From the NCBI RefSeq assembly GCF_007280415.1, contig NZ_VKKU01000001.1:186001-250000 (forward strand): DNA of 64,000 nucleotides. The letters are read 5' to 3'. Below the pieces are notes generated by a model. It ran no database searches, had not been told where the DNA came from, and worked only from the letters and a program-made list of their open reading frames with translations. This stretch comes from Sphingorhabdus contaminans (GTDB lineage Bacteria; Pseudomonadota; Alphaproteobacteria; Sphingomonadales; Sphingomonadaceae). Below, one piece after another: positions 1 to 9,010 of this stretch (the stretch's first letter is position 1; every line of letters begins with the position of its first letter). Position numbers and translations under genes: made by a program.

Positions 1-308
1 AGGCGCTTATCTGAAGGAATCCCGTGGCATATAACGTGGTTGATGCTGGTGCAGCAGCTATGTGTGTAACCGCGATATCCGAGCGTTGCCGGCACGGCCC
101 CAGCACGCAAGGTCATTTGCCGTACAATATCGTCCAATTCTTCAGTCGTCACACCGGGCACGACATGCGGCACTAGTGCATCAAGGATCTCGGCAGCAAG
201 GCGACCGGCCTTGCGCATACCTTCAAAGCCTTCGGCTCCATGCAATTTAATGACCCCGTCGCGGGCCAGACCGGCCTCGGCGGGCGTGACTTCTACATAA
301 TGATCCAT
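1..308 (-). CDS. map: Type I methionine aminopeptidase, N-terminal part (runs off left edge)
   Basis: This gene reads leftward and is cut by the window edge; about 102 codons from the ATG at 306-308 are present. The protein removes the initiator methionine from nascent chains in the cytoplasm. The visible part starts MDHYVEV and contains the family segment YTHSCCTSINHVICHGIP, whose final histidine corresponds to the conserved substrate-pocket histidine of MetAP. The metal-binding residues lie beyond the edge. It is divergent from the CinA-like gene at 371, with 62 bp between starts, so the two probably have back-to-back promoters. The family assignment is secure, and only the truncation limits it. 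Confidence 0.9.
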   Translation of the reverse strand, partial: MDHYVEVTPAEAGLARDGVIKLHGAEGFEGMRKAGRLAAEILDALVPHVVPGVTTEELDDIVRQMTLRAGAVPATLGYRGYTHSCCTSINHVICHGIPSDKR

Positions 309-370
309 TGGTGCGATATAGAGCGTTATTCCCCACTTTGCGAGAGGGGTATTTATGCTATCGCATTGGC

Positions 371-1129
371 ATGACAGAATCCCGTATCTACACCGCCGCG
401 CTTGTAATCATAGGCGACGAAATCTTATCCGGAAGAACACAGGATAAGAATGTCAGTCAAATTGCCCTCTGGCTGAATATTCAAGGCATCCGACTAAAGG
501 AAGTCCGTGTCGTTGCCGACGATATGGATGCGATTATAGAAGCAGTGAACATTTTGCGGGCGCGTAACGATTATCTGTTCACAACCGGCGGCATTGGGCC
601 GACGCATGACGACATTACTGTTGATGCCATCGCTGCAGCACTTGGGGTCGACGTCGTTATCCATCCCGAGGCAAGTGCTGTTCTTCATAAATATTACGAA
701 ACGCGCGGAGGTATTAATCCCGGTCGGTTGCGGATGGCACGTGTGCCTGATGGCGCGGATCTGATTCCCAACAAAATGTCAGGTGCCCCCGGCATTCGGC
801 ACGGGAATATTTTCATCATGGCAGGTGTGCCGCATATAACCGCTGGCATGCTCGATGCTCTTACAGGAACTTTGGAGGGCGGGGCCCCGCTGCTTTCGCA
901 CCAGGTTGGCTGCTGGGTTGCCGAAAGTGAAGTTGCAAAATTGCTGGGCGACACCGAAAAACATCATGAAGGGTGCCAGATTGGGAGTTATCCATTTTTC
1001 CGCGATGGAAAAGTAGGCGCCAATTTCGTGGTCCGTTCCACAGACGCACATAAGTTAAATGAATGCGTCGAAGCGCTGCGGCTGGGCCTGCGTGGTTTGG
1101 GTTATGACAGCGTCGATGGTGGAATTTAA
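371..1129 (+). CDS. CinA-like molybdopterin-binding domain protein
   Basis: The 252-residue protein corresponds to the MoCF-biosynthesis/molybdopterin-binding domain found at the N-terminus of CinA. It opens with AALVIIGDEILSGRTQDKN and carries the TTGGIGPTHDDIT loop, the signature of this fold. The C-terminal NMN-deamidase domain of full-length CinA is absent, so this is the stand-alone form common in Alphaproteobacteria; its substrate is not known. The frame is open upstream to 308, but that would run into the divergent map start. The ATG at 371 begins directly before the conserved domain (MTESRIY) and is preferred, although its ribosome-binding site is weak. Confidence 0.85.
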   Translation: MTESRIYTAALVIIGDEILSGRTQDKNVSQIALWLNIQGIRLKEVRVVADDMDAIIEAVNILRARNDYLFTTGGIGPTHDDITVDAIAAALGVDVVIHPEASAVLHKYYETRGGINPGRLRMARVPDGADLIPNKMSGAPGIRHGNIFIMAGVPHITAGMLDALTGTLEGGAPLLSHQVGCWVAESEVAKLLGDTEKHHEGCQIGSYPFFRDGKVGANFVVRSTDAHKLNECVEALRLGLRGLGYDSVDGGI

Positions 1130-1189
1130 AGGGCGGTTCGTCGGCTCGTTCATCTGCCGTCAACCGTTATCTAGGATAGTGAGGCCGTA

Positions 1190-4066
1190 ATGCGTAAATT
1201 CTCCCAAGCTCTCGCCCTCGCAGCTTTACTGCTTTCCTCAACCGCTTATGCCCAAACCGCTGCACCTGCTGCGGCGTCAGCGCCCAAATCGGTCAAACAG
1301 CCCTGGCTTTACGAAGGCAGTGATGTTCCGGTGGATGAAAGTTGGACATTCGGTGTCTTGCCCAACGGTCTGCGCTATGCGGTGAAAAAAAATGACGTTC
1401 CCGCAGGGCAGGTGTCGATCCGCGTTCGAATCGATGCCGGTGCGTTGCATGAGAATAACGAAGAACAGGGCTTTGCCCATCTGATTGAGCATCTCTCCTT
1501 CCGAGGATCGACCTTTGTTCCGGACGGCGAGGCAAAGCGTATCTGGCAGCGTTTTGGTGTCACATTCGGGAGCGACAGCAACGCACAAACGACGCCTACA
1601 CAAACGGTTTACAAACTCGACCTGCCTAACGCGACGCCAGAAAAGCTGGATGAGTCGGTCAAAATTATTTCCGGGATGATCCGCAATCCCCGTATCTCTG
1701 ACACTGCGCTGAATGCTGAGCGTTCGATTGTCTTGGCGGAACTGCGGGAGAATAGCGGGGCGCAACTGATTTACAGCGACGCACTTCGGCAACATGCATT
1801 CCAAGGGCAACGACTTGCCAACAGGTCCACTATTGGAACGCCAGAGACGCTTCAAGCGGCTACCGCACAGGCGCTCAACGCATTTCACGATCGCTGGTAT
1901 CGACCAGAAAATGCAGTCATCGTTATGGCGGGTGATATGGAGCCGGCCCAGCTCGCCAATTTGATCCAGAAGTATTTTTACGATTGGAAAGGTACGGGGC
2001 CGCGCGCTCCAGAGCCCGAATTTGGTGATCCTACACCAACTGGAACACCGACCCGCGTGCTGGTAGAGGCGACGCTTCCTACCACCGTCAGCATGGCATA
2101 TTTGCGGCCATGGCGGAAAGTTGACGACACCATAGCCTATAACCAGCAATTGTTGGTCGATGCGCTAGCCTTGCAGATCATCAATCGCCGCTTAGAAGTT
2201 CAGGCGCGAGGTGGCGGTAATTTTCTTTTTGCCGAAGTCGCGCAGGAAGATATTTCGCGGACTGCGGATGCCACATTGGTATCGGTGACTCCCGTAGGCG
2301 ACCGATGGGAAGCCGCCACAAAGGATGTCCGTGCCGTTATTGCGGATGCTGTCGCAACGCCGCCATCCAAAGCCGACATTGACCGCGAGTTGGTTTTGTT
2401 CGGTAACGCACTACGCACTATGTTGGACAGTTACCCGTTTGAAGCGGCGGCAAAACAGGCAGACGATATCGTCAATGCGGTCGACATTCGGGAAACCGTG
2501 GCTGCGCCGAAAACGGTGGTTGAAGTTTTTGAGGGCATGAAAGACAAATTCACGCCCGAACGGCTGCTTTCCTCAACTCAGGCTCTGTTCAAAGCCGATG
2601 TCACCCGCCTGATGCTCTCGTCACCGGTCCCTGTTGCGGATGCTGATAATCGGACGTTGGCTGCGCTGCAGGCGCCTGTGACAGCCAACACCGGTGCGCG
2701 ACTGGCCAATAATGCGTTGGGTTTTGACGCTTTGCCGAAACTCGGTGCTCCTGGAAAACTCGTCAGCGAAGAGAGCATTTCTCGATTGGAAATGACGAAG
2801 CTGGAGCTTTCGAACGGTGTCCGTGGATTGTTGTATCCCAACAAGGCAGAAAGTGGACAAATCCGTGTTCTTGTCCGTTTTGGAAAAGGGTACCAGTCTG
2901 TCACGCCGACGAACGGCAGGTTGCTGTGGGCCGGACCTTATGTGCTGCCAGAAAATGGCATCGGAAAACTGAAACGCACCGATATAGACCAGATGGTCAA
3001 TGGACGTCGTATTGAGCTGAATTTTGCCATAGATGACGACGCGTTTGAATTTTCGGCGAGTACGCGACCTGATGATCTTGCCGATCAACTAACGCTCATC
3101 GCCACTAAATTGGAACATCCTGGCTGGGACGCCGCCCCTGTCGAGCGAGCGAAGGCGCTTGCTACATCGGGCTATGACAGCTTTGAGATGTCGGCCACCT
3201 CGGTCTTGCAGCGTGATCTGGAATATCTGCTACGAAGCAAGGATCCCCGATGGAAAGCCGCAGCGCCTGCAGACATCGCAAAAATTAATGCCGCGACTTT
3301 TCAGGCTTATTGGGCACCTTTGCTGTCTCAGGGCCCAGTAGAAGTTATGCTGTTCGGTGATTTTGACAAGACAACGGCTATTTCTGCTTTGGAAAAAAGC
3401 TTCGGCGCAATGCGTCCCCGTGCGCCGGTTGCGGTAGCGCCGGCCGCAAAAACGGTAAGTTTCCCTGCACCCATTGAGGCGCCATTGCGTTTGACCCACA
3501 AAGGTTCATCGGATCAGGCCGCGGCCGTCATGGCTTGGCCAACGGGCGGCGGTATTGCGGGGATTACGGAAGGCCGGCAGCTCGAAATCCTGGCCGCCGT
3601 TTTCCGGGACCGCCTTTTTGAGAAATTCCGTGCCGAGCAGGCAGCCAGTTACAGCCCGGATATGGCCGCCAGTTGGCCAAAAGATTTCAATAGTGGAGGC
3701 TATTTGATGGCTTACACCCAGGTGAAGCCAGCCGATGTTGACCGCTTTTTCGATTTTGCGAATAAAGTTGCAGCCGACCTGTCTGCAAATCCGGTCAGTG
3801 CCGACGAATTGCAACGTGCGGTCGAGCCAATGAAGCAGGCAGTTGAACGCGCCGCGTCAGGAAACACATTCTGGCTAAACCAACTCAAGGGCGCAACCTA
3901 TGACCAGACGCGCTTTGCTGCGCTCGGTCGGCTCTACAACGATTACACGCAAGTAACCCCCGAGCAGTTGCAAGGTTTGGCCAAACGCTATTTCGTGAAG
4001 GAGAAGGCGTGGAAGCTGGTGGTTAGCCCTCAGGGTGGCGGAATGAGTCAGACTGTTTCGCGATAA
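1190..4066 (+). CDS. Secreted M16-family zinc metalloprotease (PqqL-like)
   Basis: The protein has 958 residues. A clear signal peptide (positively charged start, Ala/Leu core, cleavage near AYA-QT at residue 21) predicts export to the periplasm. The M16 active site is the inverted zinc motif HLIEH at residues 97-101, inside the first peptidase domain. A long C-terminal half contains the second, inactive M16 domain pair, and the length matches the two-unit PqqL/YhjJ-like subgroup. M16 enzymes cleave peptides inside a closed chamber; this protein's substrate cannot be read from sequence. It stands alone, 60 bp after the CinA-like gene, and is convergent with the GFA gene. Confidence 0.9.
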   Translation: MRKFSQALALAALLLSSTAYAQTAAPAAASAPKSVKQPWLYEGSDVPVDESWTFGVLPNGLRYAVKKNDVPAGQVSIRVRIDAGALHENNEEQGFAHLIEHLSFRGSTFVPDGEAKRIWQRFGVTFGSDSNAQTTPTQTVYKLDLPNATPEKLDESVKIISGMIRNPRISDTALNAERSIVLAELRENSGAQLIYSDALRQHAFQGQRLANRSTIGTPETLQAATAQALNAFHDRWYRPENAVIVMAGDMEPAQLANLIQKYFYDWKGTGPRAPEPEFGDPTPTGTPTRVLVEATLPTTVSMAYLRPWRKVDDTIAYNQQLLVDALALQIINRRLEVQARGGGNFLFAEVAQEDISRTADATLVSVTPVGDRWEAATKDVRAVIADAVATPPSKADIDRELVLFGNALRTMLDSYPFEAAAKQADDIVNAVDIRETVAAPKTVVEVFEGMKDKFTPERLLSSTQALFKADVTRLMLSSPVPVADADNRTLAALQAPVTANTGARLANNALGFDALPKLGAPGKLVSEESISRLEMTKLELSNGVRGLLYPNKAESGQIRVLVRFGKGYQSVTPTNGRLLWAGPYVLPENGIGKLKRTDIDQMVNGRRIELNFAIDDDAFEFSASTRPDDLADQLTLIATKLEHPGWDAAPVERAKALATSGYDSFEMSATSVLQRDLEYLLRSKDPRWKAAAPADIAKINAATFQAYWAPLLSQGPVEVMLFGDFDKTTAISALEKSFGAMRPRAPVAVAPAAKTVSFPAPIEAPLRLTHKGSSDQAAAVMAWPTGGGIAGITEGRQLEILAAVFRDRLFEKFRAEQAASYSPDMAASWPKDFNSGGYLMAYTQVKPADVDRFFDFANKVAADLSANPVSADELQRAVEPMKQAVERAASGNTFWLNQLKGATYDQTRFAALGRLYNDYTQVTPEQLQGLAKRYFVKEKAWKLVVSPQGGGMSQTVSR

Positions 4067-4106
4067 TCGACAAAACCTGAACTAATAGAGGGCAGCGCAT
4101 AGCTTG

Positions 4107-4502
4107 TTACCCCGGAAAACGTTCGAACTTCGGCAGTTTTTCCAGTTCCAATGTCCATTCTAATTGTTCGGTCGTCTGCACGTGCAAATCCGGTTTCAAG
4201 GCCTCCGGATTGTCCAATGTGCATGTCTGGATATCCACCAACCCTGGCATCATCTGCTCGTTCACATAAAATAGACCAGTCCCACATTGCGCGCAGAAAT
4301 AACGCACGGCGTCTGTCGATGATCTGTAGGCCTTTATATCGCCATTGGATTCAAATTCTGCGGACGGAAATGCCGCCCAGCTCACAAATGGTGCGCCCGA
4401 ACACCGCCGACAATCGCCACAATGGCATATCGAAACATGCTGGGGCGTTCCGCTGGCTTTAAACCGTGAAACTCCGCAGTGGCATCCGCCTTCGTAAATC
4501 AT
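4107..4502 (-). CDS. GFA/CENP-V family zinc-binding protein
   Basis: This is a small cytoplasmic protein of the glutathione-dependent formaldehyde-activating (GFA) fold, about 131 residues. The zinc ligands are visible as GGCHCG near the start, CHCGDCRRCSG around residue 30 and CAQCGTGL around residue 75. The frame is open to 4535 with alternative ATGs at 4514 and 4508. I chose the ATG at 4502 (MIYEGGCHCG) because a GGAA lies six bases upstream and the domain starts there. It lies 47 bp downstream of hslU on the same strand and could be read through from the hslVU promoter. Catalytic activity is unproven for most family members. Confidence 0.82.
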   Translation of the reverse strand: MIYEGGCHCGVSRFKASGTPQHVSICHCGDCRRCSGAPFVSWAAFPSAEFESNGDIKAYRSSTDAVRYFCAQCGTGLFYVNEQMMPGLVDIQTCTLDNPEALKPDLHVQTTEQLEWTLELEKLPKFERFPG

Positions 4503-4549
4503 GCTCATTTCCATCAATTGCCAGAAATCTAGCAAATGCGATGGAACGT

Positions 4550-5851
4550 TTAAAGAACATATTTAGAAAGGTCGGTGTCCTTCGCAATACCGGAAAGCTG
4601 CTTGGCGACATATTCGGCGTCGATTGTCAGCGTTTGCCCTTTGCGATCTTCCGCCTCAAAGCTGATTTCTTCCAGTAATTTCTCCATCACCGTCTGCAAA
4701 CGGCGCGCCCCGATATTTTCGACGGTGGCGTTCACGTCCACGGCGATGCGCGCAATGGCGTCGATGGCGTCATCGGTGAAATTGAGAGACACTTCTTCGG
4801 TCGCCATGAGGGCTTTATACTGTTGTGGCAGATTTGCCCGCGTTTCGGAAAGGATGCGAACAAAGTCGGCATGCTCCAGCGCACGTAATTCGACGCGTAT
4901 GGGCAGTCGCCCCTGCAATTCTGGAAGCATATCGCTCGGCTTCGAGACATGAAAAGCACCAGATGCGATAAACAGAACATGGTCGGTCTTCATCGGTCCA
5001 TATTTGGTGGCAACAGTAGTACCTTCGATCAAAGGCAGCAAATCACGTTGAACACCTTCACGGCTTACCGAACCACCACGAACATCAGATACGGCGATCT
5101 TGTCGATTTCATCAAGAAACACGATGCCATTTGCCTCCGCATCTGCCAGCGCTACGCGGTTGACATCATCCTGGTCCAGACGCTTTTCGGATTCTTCCTC
5201 GACGAGCTTGGCCCATGCATCCGGCACTTTCATCTTTCGACGTTTCAGGTTGTTCTGGCCGAAAGCCTTGCCCATCATTTCGCTCAGGTTGATCATGCCT
5301 ACATTGCCACCCATGCCGGGTATTTCCATCGGCATTGACGGACTGTCCGAAACCTCGATCTCGATTTCGACATCATCCATATGCTGGTCACGAATCCGTT
5401 GACGAAATGCCTCGCGCGTTGCCTCGCTGGCGGTCTCCCCGGCGAGTGGTTTTAGGATTCGCTCCATTGCTGCTGCTTCTGCAGCTTCGCGGACATTGCC
5501 CCGGCGCCGGTCCTTTTCGAGCCGTACAGCTTCTTCCGCCAGATCGCGGGCAATTTGCTCAACGTCGCGGCCCACATAACCCACTTCGGTGAATTTCGTC
5601 GCCTCAACTTTGATGAAGGGTGCATCTGCGAGTTTCGCAAGCCTGCGACTGATTTCGGTTTTGCCGCAGCCGGTCGGGCCGATCATGAGAATATTTTTAG
5701 GCGTGACTTCATCACGCAAGTCAGCACCCAGTCGCTGACGCCGCCAACGGTTCCTCAAGGCGACCGCAACCGCTTTTTTGGCATCGGCCTGACCGATGAT
5801 ATGCTCATCAAGGGCAGCAACAATGGCTTTTGGAGTAAGATTCTGGTTCAT
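4550..5851 (-). CDS. hslU: HslU, ATPase subunit of the HslVU protease
   Basis: HslU is an AAA+ unfoldase of 433 residues, normal for the family. Its hexamers feed substrates into the HslV peptidase. It shows Walker A GPTGCGKT at residues 58-65, Walker [13 protein letters not shown] near residue 245, the variable I domain between them and the C-terminal tail DLSKYVL that docks into HslV. The gene starts 22 bp after hslV in the same direction, forming the usual hslVU operon, and is probably transcribed from the heat-shock-like promoter in front of hslV. Confidence 0.97.
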   Translation of the reverse strand: MNQNLTPKAIVAALDEHIIGQADAKKAVAVALRNRWRRQRLGADLRDEVTPKNILMIGPTGCGKTEISRRLAKLADAPFIKVEATKFTEVGYVGRDVEQIARDLAEEAVRLEKDRRRGNVREAAEAAAMERILKPLAGETASEATREAFRQRIRDQHMDDVEIEIEVSDSPSMPMEIPGMGGNVGMINLSEMMGKAFGQNNLKRRKMKVPDAWAKLVEEESEKRLDQDDVNRVALADAEANGIVFLDEIDKIAVSDVRGGSVSREGVQRDLLPLIEGTTVATKYGPMKTDHVLFIASGAFHVSKPSDMLPELQGRLPIRVELRALEHADFVRILSETRANLPQQYKALMATEEVSLNFTDDAIDAIARIAVDVNATVENIGARRLQTVMEKLLEEISFEAEDRKGQTLTIDAEYVAKQLSGIAKDTDLSKYVL

Positions 5852-5873
5852 TCATTCATTCCAAAGGAGAGGT

Positions 5874-6440
5874 TTAAGCGACCGAGTCCATGACTTCGAC
5901 GGTCAGCTGGTCATTGGTGTACACACAAATTTCGGCTGCGATTTTCATGGCATGGCGGGCGAGAGTTTCAGCGTCTGCCTCATAGTCAATAAGGGCGCGA
6001 GCCGCAGAAAGGGCATAGTTCCCGCCCGAACCAATAGCGGCAATACCGTCATTCGGCTCCAGGACATCACCATTTCCTGTCAGGATCAAAGTGACATCCT
6101 TGTCCGCAACGATCATCATTGCTTCCAGATTGCGCAGATATTTGTCCGTGCGCCAGTCTTTGGCAAGATCAACCGCCGCCCGCATCAACTGGCCCCGGTG
6201 CTGCTCCAGCTTTCGTTCCAGCCGTTCGAACAGGGTGAAGGCGTCGGCTGTCGCACCGGCAAATCCACCGATAACTGATCCATCGTGAAGCTGGCGTACT
6301 TTACGCGCGTTGGGTTTCATGACGGTTTGACCCATCGATACTTGGCCATCGCCTGCAATGACAACTTTACCATTTTTGCGAACCGAGAGGATCGTGGTGC
6401 CATACCATGAGGTGGGATTATTATGTGCGTGATTGTCCAT
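5874..6440 (-). CDS. hslV: HslV, peptidase subunit of the HslVU protease
   Basis: HslV is the proteasome-like threonine peptidase partner of HslU, 188 residues here. The short propeptide ends at Gly14 and the mature protein would begin at Thr15 (GTTILSVRK), the nucleophile. The motif [15 protein letters not shown] is typical of the family. The ATG at 6438-6440 has no recognisable Shine-Dalgarno sequence, and the predicted sigma-32 -10 element ends only 7 bases upstream. The messenger may therefore begin at or next to the start codon (leaderless). It is the first gene of the hslVU operon. Confidence 0.96.
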   Translation of the reverse strand: MDNHAHNNPTSWYGTTILSVRKNGKVVIAGDGQVSMGQTVMKPNARKVRQLHDGSVIGGFAGATADAFTLFERLERKLEQHRGQLMRAAVDLAKDWRTDKYLRNLEAMMIVADKDVTLILTGNGDVLEPNDGIAAIGSGGNYALSAARALIDYEADAETLARHAMKIAAEICVYTNDQLTVEVMDSVA

Positions 6441-6447
6441 GCGCCGG

Positions 6448-6476
6448 ATATGGGATCACCGGTGGAGGAGTGCAAG
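6448..6476 (-). promoter_or_regulatory. Sigma-32 (RpoH)-like promoter of hslVU
   Basis: Read on the minus strand, CTTG (6476-6473) is followed by an 18-base spacer and CCCATAT (6454-6448). This fits the heat-shock consensus CTTG-N17/18-CyTATnT with one mismatch, and its -10 resembles the E. coli CCCCATnT. It lies immediately in front of hslV, a classical heat-shock gene. The predicted start site falls at about 6441, next to the ATG. The call rests on pattern matching and has not been tested. Confidence 0.55.
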
Positions 6477-6548
6477 ACGCAAGCGGTCTTTCTATTCGTC
6501 CGCTATTGTTCGGGCCAGTAAGATATGGTGCCGACGCGTACGTCCGAA

Positions 6549-7553
6549 TCAGGACCGGCGCTCGTCTAACTGGCGTTCCCAAGCCAGTGCATGTTTGACG
6601 ATGGTGTCGAGATCGTCATATTTGGGCTGCCAGCCGAAGCGGCTGATAATGGCGCGGTTATCAGAGATGAGCGAATCAGGATCACCTGCACGGCGACCTT
6701 CCAAAATGCGCACCAATTTGTTGTTGGTCACCCTGTCGACTGCATCGAGAACCTGCAGCACCGAATAGCCATGTCCATAGCCGCAATTTAATGTGTGGCT
6801 GGTTTTCGGATCCGCGGTCAACGCCTCCAAGGCTATGACATGTGCGGCCGCAAGGTCAGCGACATGAATATAGTCACGCACACCTGTGCCATCCTCGGTT
6901 GCGTAGTCCGTGCCATAAACCCCAACACTTGCCCTTTTGCCGAGAGCAGCTTCGACCGCGATTTTGATCAGATGTGTGGCGCCAACCGTCGACTGGCCGC
7001 TACGACCTTTTGGATCGGCGCCTGCGACATTGAAGTACCGCAGCGCGCAATAGTTGAAATCATGTACGGCTGCGACATCGCGGAGCATGAATTCGGTCAT
7101 GAGTTTGGAAGTGCCGTAGGGATTAATCGGCAGGGTCGGCATGTCCTCCCGTACCGGGCTTTCTTTAGGGATGCCGTATGTGGCGGCAGTTGAAGAGAAG
7201 ATCATGTGCCGAATCCCGGCGGTAATCACGGATTCGATCAGCGATCGGGTCTTGGCCGTATTATTGTGATAATATTTCAGTGGGTTCTCTACAGATTCCG
7301 GTACGACAATCGATCCCGCAAAATGCATGACGGCTTGAATATCTTCTTTTTTGAAGATTTCTGCGACCAAGTCCTTGTCCGATATGTCGCCTTCGTAAAA
7401 AGGCGTACCCTCAGCAACGGCCCAGCGAAACCCGGTCACTAGGTTGTCGATTACGACCGGACGATGACCGGCGTCTAACAAAGCAAGGACGGCATGACTG
7501 CCAATATAACCCGCGCCACCTGTTACCAGTACATTCAGCTTTTCGCTCATCAA
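6549..7553 (-). CDS. galE: UDP-glucose 4-epimerase
   Basis: The enzyme interconverts UDP-glucose and UDP-galactose, supplying sugar nucleotides for lipopolysaccharide or exopolysaccharide. It has 334 residues, typical of GalE. The NAD-binding Rossmann motif VTGGAGYIGSHA lies near residues 10-20 and the short-chain-dehydrogenase catalytic pair appears as NPYGTSK (YxxxK) around residue 147. The start is either of two adjacent methionines at 7553 or 7550. It is transcribed alone, upstream of hslV on the same strand with a 108 bp gap. It may serve the exopolysaccharide locus 13 kb away, but that link is inference. Confidence 0.95.
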   Translation of the reverse strand: MMSEKLNVLVTGGAGYIGSHAVLALLDAGHRPVVIDNLVTGFRWAVAEGTPFYEGDISDKDLVAEIFKKEDIQAVMHFAGSIVVPESVENPLKYYHNNTAKTRSLIESVITAGIRHMIFSSTAATYGIPKESPVREDMPTLPINPYGTSKLMTEFMLRDVAAVHDFNYCALRYFNVAGADPKGRSGQSTVGATHLIKIAVEAALGKRASVGVYGTDYATEDGTGVRDYIHVADLAAAHVIALEALTADPKTSHTLNCGYGHGYSVLQVLDAVDRVTNNKLVRILEGRRAGDPDSLISDNRAIISRFGWQPKYDDLDTIVKHALAWERQLDERRS

Positions 7554-7620
7554 TCATTCCTTCAGGCGGTGGGCGCGTATCCAATGCGGTGGCATTAGCT
7601 AAATTGTTTAAACGGCAGGT

Positions 7621-7650
7621 AAAAAAAAGGCGACCCGAAGGCCGCCTTTT
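7621..7650 (-). terminator. Rho-independent terminator of the 7673-7930 gene
   Basis: On the minus strand, GGCGGCC (7646-7640), a UUCG tetraloop (7639-7636) and GGUCGCC (7635-7629) form a 7-bp stem with one G-U pair. The stem is followed by eight uridines (7628-7621) and preceded by AAAA. This is the strongest intrinsic terminator in the window and insulates galE from the microprotein gene upstream. Confidence 0.88.
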
Positions 7651-7672
7651 CTAAATCCAAAACCTGAAGAAC

Positions 7673-7930
7673 TCAGGGGCTGGTGGGTGCGTCGTCGTCG
7701 TTGCCAGCAGCAATTACAATGCCGCCTACAACAGCAACAGCAGCCAGAACAGCGACGATAACGCCACTGCCACCGCCGAGCTTGCTTTCTTCCTTGGTAG
7801 CGGCGCCAGCGCGCTTTACCTTGGAAGCTGCAACCGCCTTAACGGAAGGCGAAAGTGATTCAGCCATTACGGGGGCGCTTGCAAGTGCAGCGGCCGCAAC
7901 AGCAGCGAGGGAAATCTTACCGAAACGCAT
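7673..7930 (-). CDS. Small exported protein with C-terminal membrane segment, function unknown
   Basis: The predicted protein has 85 residues. It starts MRFGKISLAAVAAAAL with a signal peptide (cleavage likely after PVMA, about residue 22). A basic, Ala/Lys/Ser-rich linker and Gly-rich GGGSG follow. One hydrophobic helix (VIVAVLAAVAVVGGIVIAA) leads to an acidic tail GNDDDAPTSP. The ATG at 7928-7930 has a good ribosome-binding site (AGGAG, 8 bases upstream) and supports this start over the longer open frame to 8017. The gene is monocistronic with a strong terminator 22 bp after its stop, which suggests a well-expressed product. I do not recognise a characterised family; small proteins of this build are frequent in sphingomonads as far as I recall. 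Confidence 0.7.
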   Translation of the reverse strand: MRFGKISLAAVAAAALASAPVMAESLSPSVKAVAASKVKRAGAATKEESKLGGGSGVIVAVLAAVAVVGGIVIAAGNDDDAPTSP

Positions 7931-7995
7931 TATTGTGCTCCTTTTTTTGCGAAGTGCTGTGCACTCGGCAGTGTCATTTGCACAAAGCACCTTCA

Positions 7996-8012
7996 AATTC
8001 AAGCATTGAATT
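7996..8012. promoter_or_regulatory. Perfect inverted repeat in divergent intergenic region
   Basis: AATTCAA (7996-8002) and TTGAATT (8006-8012) form a perfect 7-bp inverted repeat around GCA. It lies between the divergent microprotein gene (start 7930) and the nitrilase-family gene (start 8143). The size and symmetry suit a dimeric regulator site, but it could equally be chance in an AT-rich spacer. No matching regulator gene is adjacent. Confidence 0.3.
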
Positions 8013-8142
8013 GGCACGCGCCGTAAAAATGTCTCAATTTATCGGACTGTTGCATATTTCATACAATATAGCGGACAAGTGGATTAGAGACAAAATTAAC
8101 CACTTCGCCACTGACTTTAAGTTGTCGAGTAAAGGAAAACCA

Positions 8143-8979
8143 ATGAAAATCGCTGTTCATCAGATGTGCAGTGGTATAGATCCAATCTGCAATGCCGGGA
8201 AAATGGAGCAGGGCATTTACCAAGCTTCCGAAAACAAGGCTGTCATGTATTTTGCTCCCGAAATGGCGATTGTTCTGGACCGTGATCGAAAACGCGCCGC
8301 ATCGCATATAGTCTCCGAATCGGACAGTTCGGCTCTAAAACGCCTGTGTGAAGCGGCACTTTCATGCCGAATGTGGGTACATGCTGGATCTTTGCCGGTT
8401 TTGACCGACAGTGGAATGAAATACGCAAACAGGTCTATTGTCATTGGTCCCGATGGCCGAATACATGCGCGTTACGACAAAATGCATCTGTTTGATGTGG
8501 ACCTGTCCACGGGGGAAAGCTGGCGTGAATCGGCTGCTTATATCGGTGGATCGGGTCCAGTGGCTGTGCAGACACCGCTTGGATTACTTGGCCTCACTAT
8601 TTGTTATGATCTGCGCTTTCCGGATCTATACAGTGCCTATTCAAAGGCTGGGGTCGACATAATTGCGATTCCCTCGGCTTTTACCGTTCCGACCGGTCAG
8701 GCGCATTGGCAAACAATGGTGCGGGCACGGGCGATCGAAGCCCAGGCCTTTGTCGTCGCAGCGGCACAATCCGGAAGTCATGAAGATGGGCGGCAGACTT
8801 ACGGACATTCGCTCGTGTTTGACCCGTGGGGAGAGACATTGTTAGAAATGGGTGACGGCGAAGGAGTTGGCTACGCAACCCTTGATCTGAACCGCATTAG
8901 TGAGGTGCGCGCCCAGGTGCCCATACATGCAAACCGGCGTGTCATCGATATGCGAGTGGATATACAATCCGGAGCTTGA
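8143..8979 (+). CDS. Carbon-nitrogen hydrolase (nitrilase/omega-amidase family)
   Basis: The 278-residue cytoplasmic amidase has the Glu-Lys-Cys triad of the nitrilase superfamily: Glu in APEMA (about residue 40), Lys in YDKMHLFDVD and the nucleophile in LTICYDLRFPDLY. The KMHLFDVD segment and overall length resemble the Nit1 branch that hydrolyses deaminated glutathione, but the substrate is inferred. The open frame extends back to 7855. The ATG at 8143 has an AAAGGA box just upstream and begins at the domain (MKIAVHQM), so it is preferred. The region ahead is divergent intergenic sequence. Confidence 0.88.
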   Translation: MKIAVHQMCSGIDPICNAGKMEQGIYQASENKAVMYFAPEMAIVLDRDRKRAASHIVSESDSSALKRLCEAALSCRMWVHAGSLPVLTDSGMKYANRSIVIGPDGRIHARYDKMHLFDVDLSTGESWRESAAYIGGSGPVAVQTPLGLLGLTICYDLRFPDLYSAYSKAGVDIIAIPSAFTVPTGQAHWQTMVRARAIEAQAFVVAAAQSGSHEDGRQTYGHSLVFDPWGETLLEMGDGEGVGYATLDLNRISEVRAQVPIHANRRVIDMRVDIQSGA

Positions 8980-9010
8980 CCATCTCTTCTTCGCACACCA
9001 CATCCCGCGC

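Noticed and set aside
1277-2149. Minus-strand open frame of 290 codons
   Set aside because: Lies wholly inside the M16 protease gene on the other strand, no ribosome-binding site or domain.
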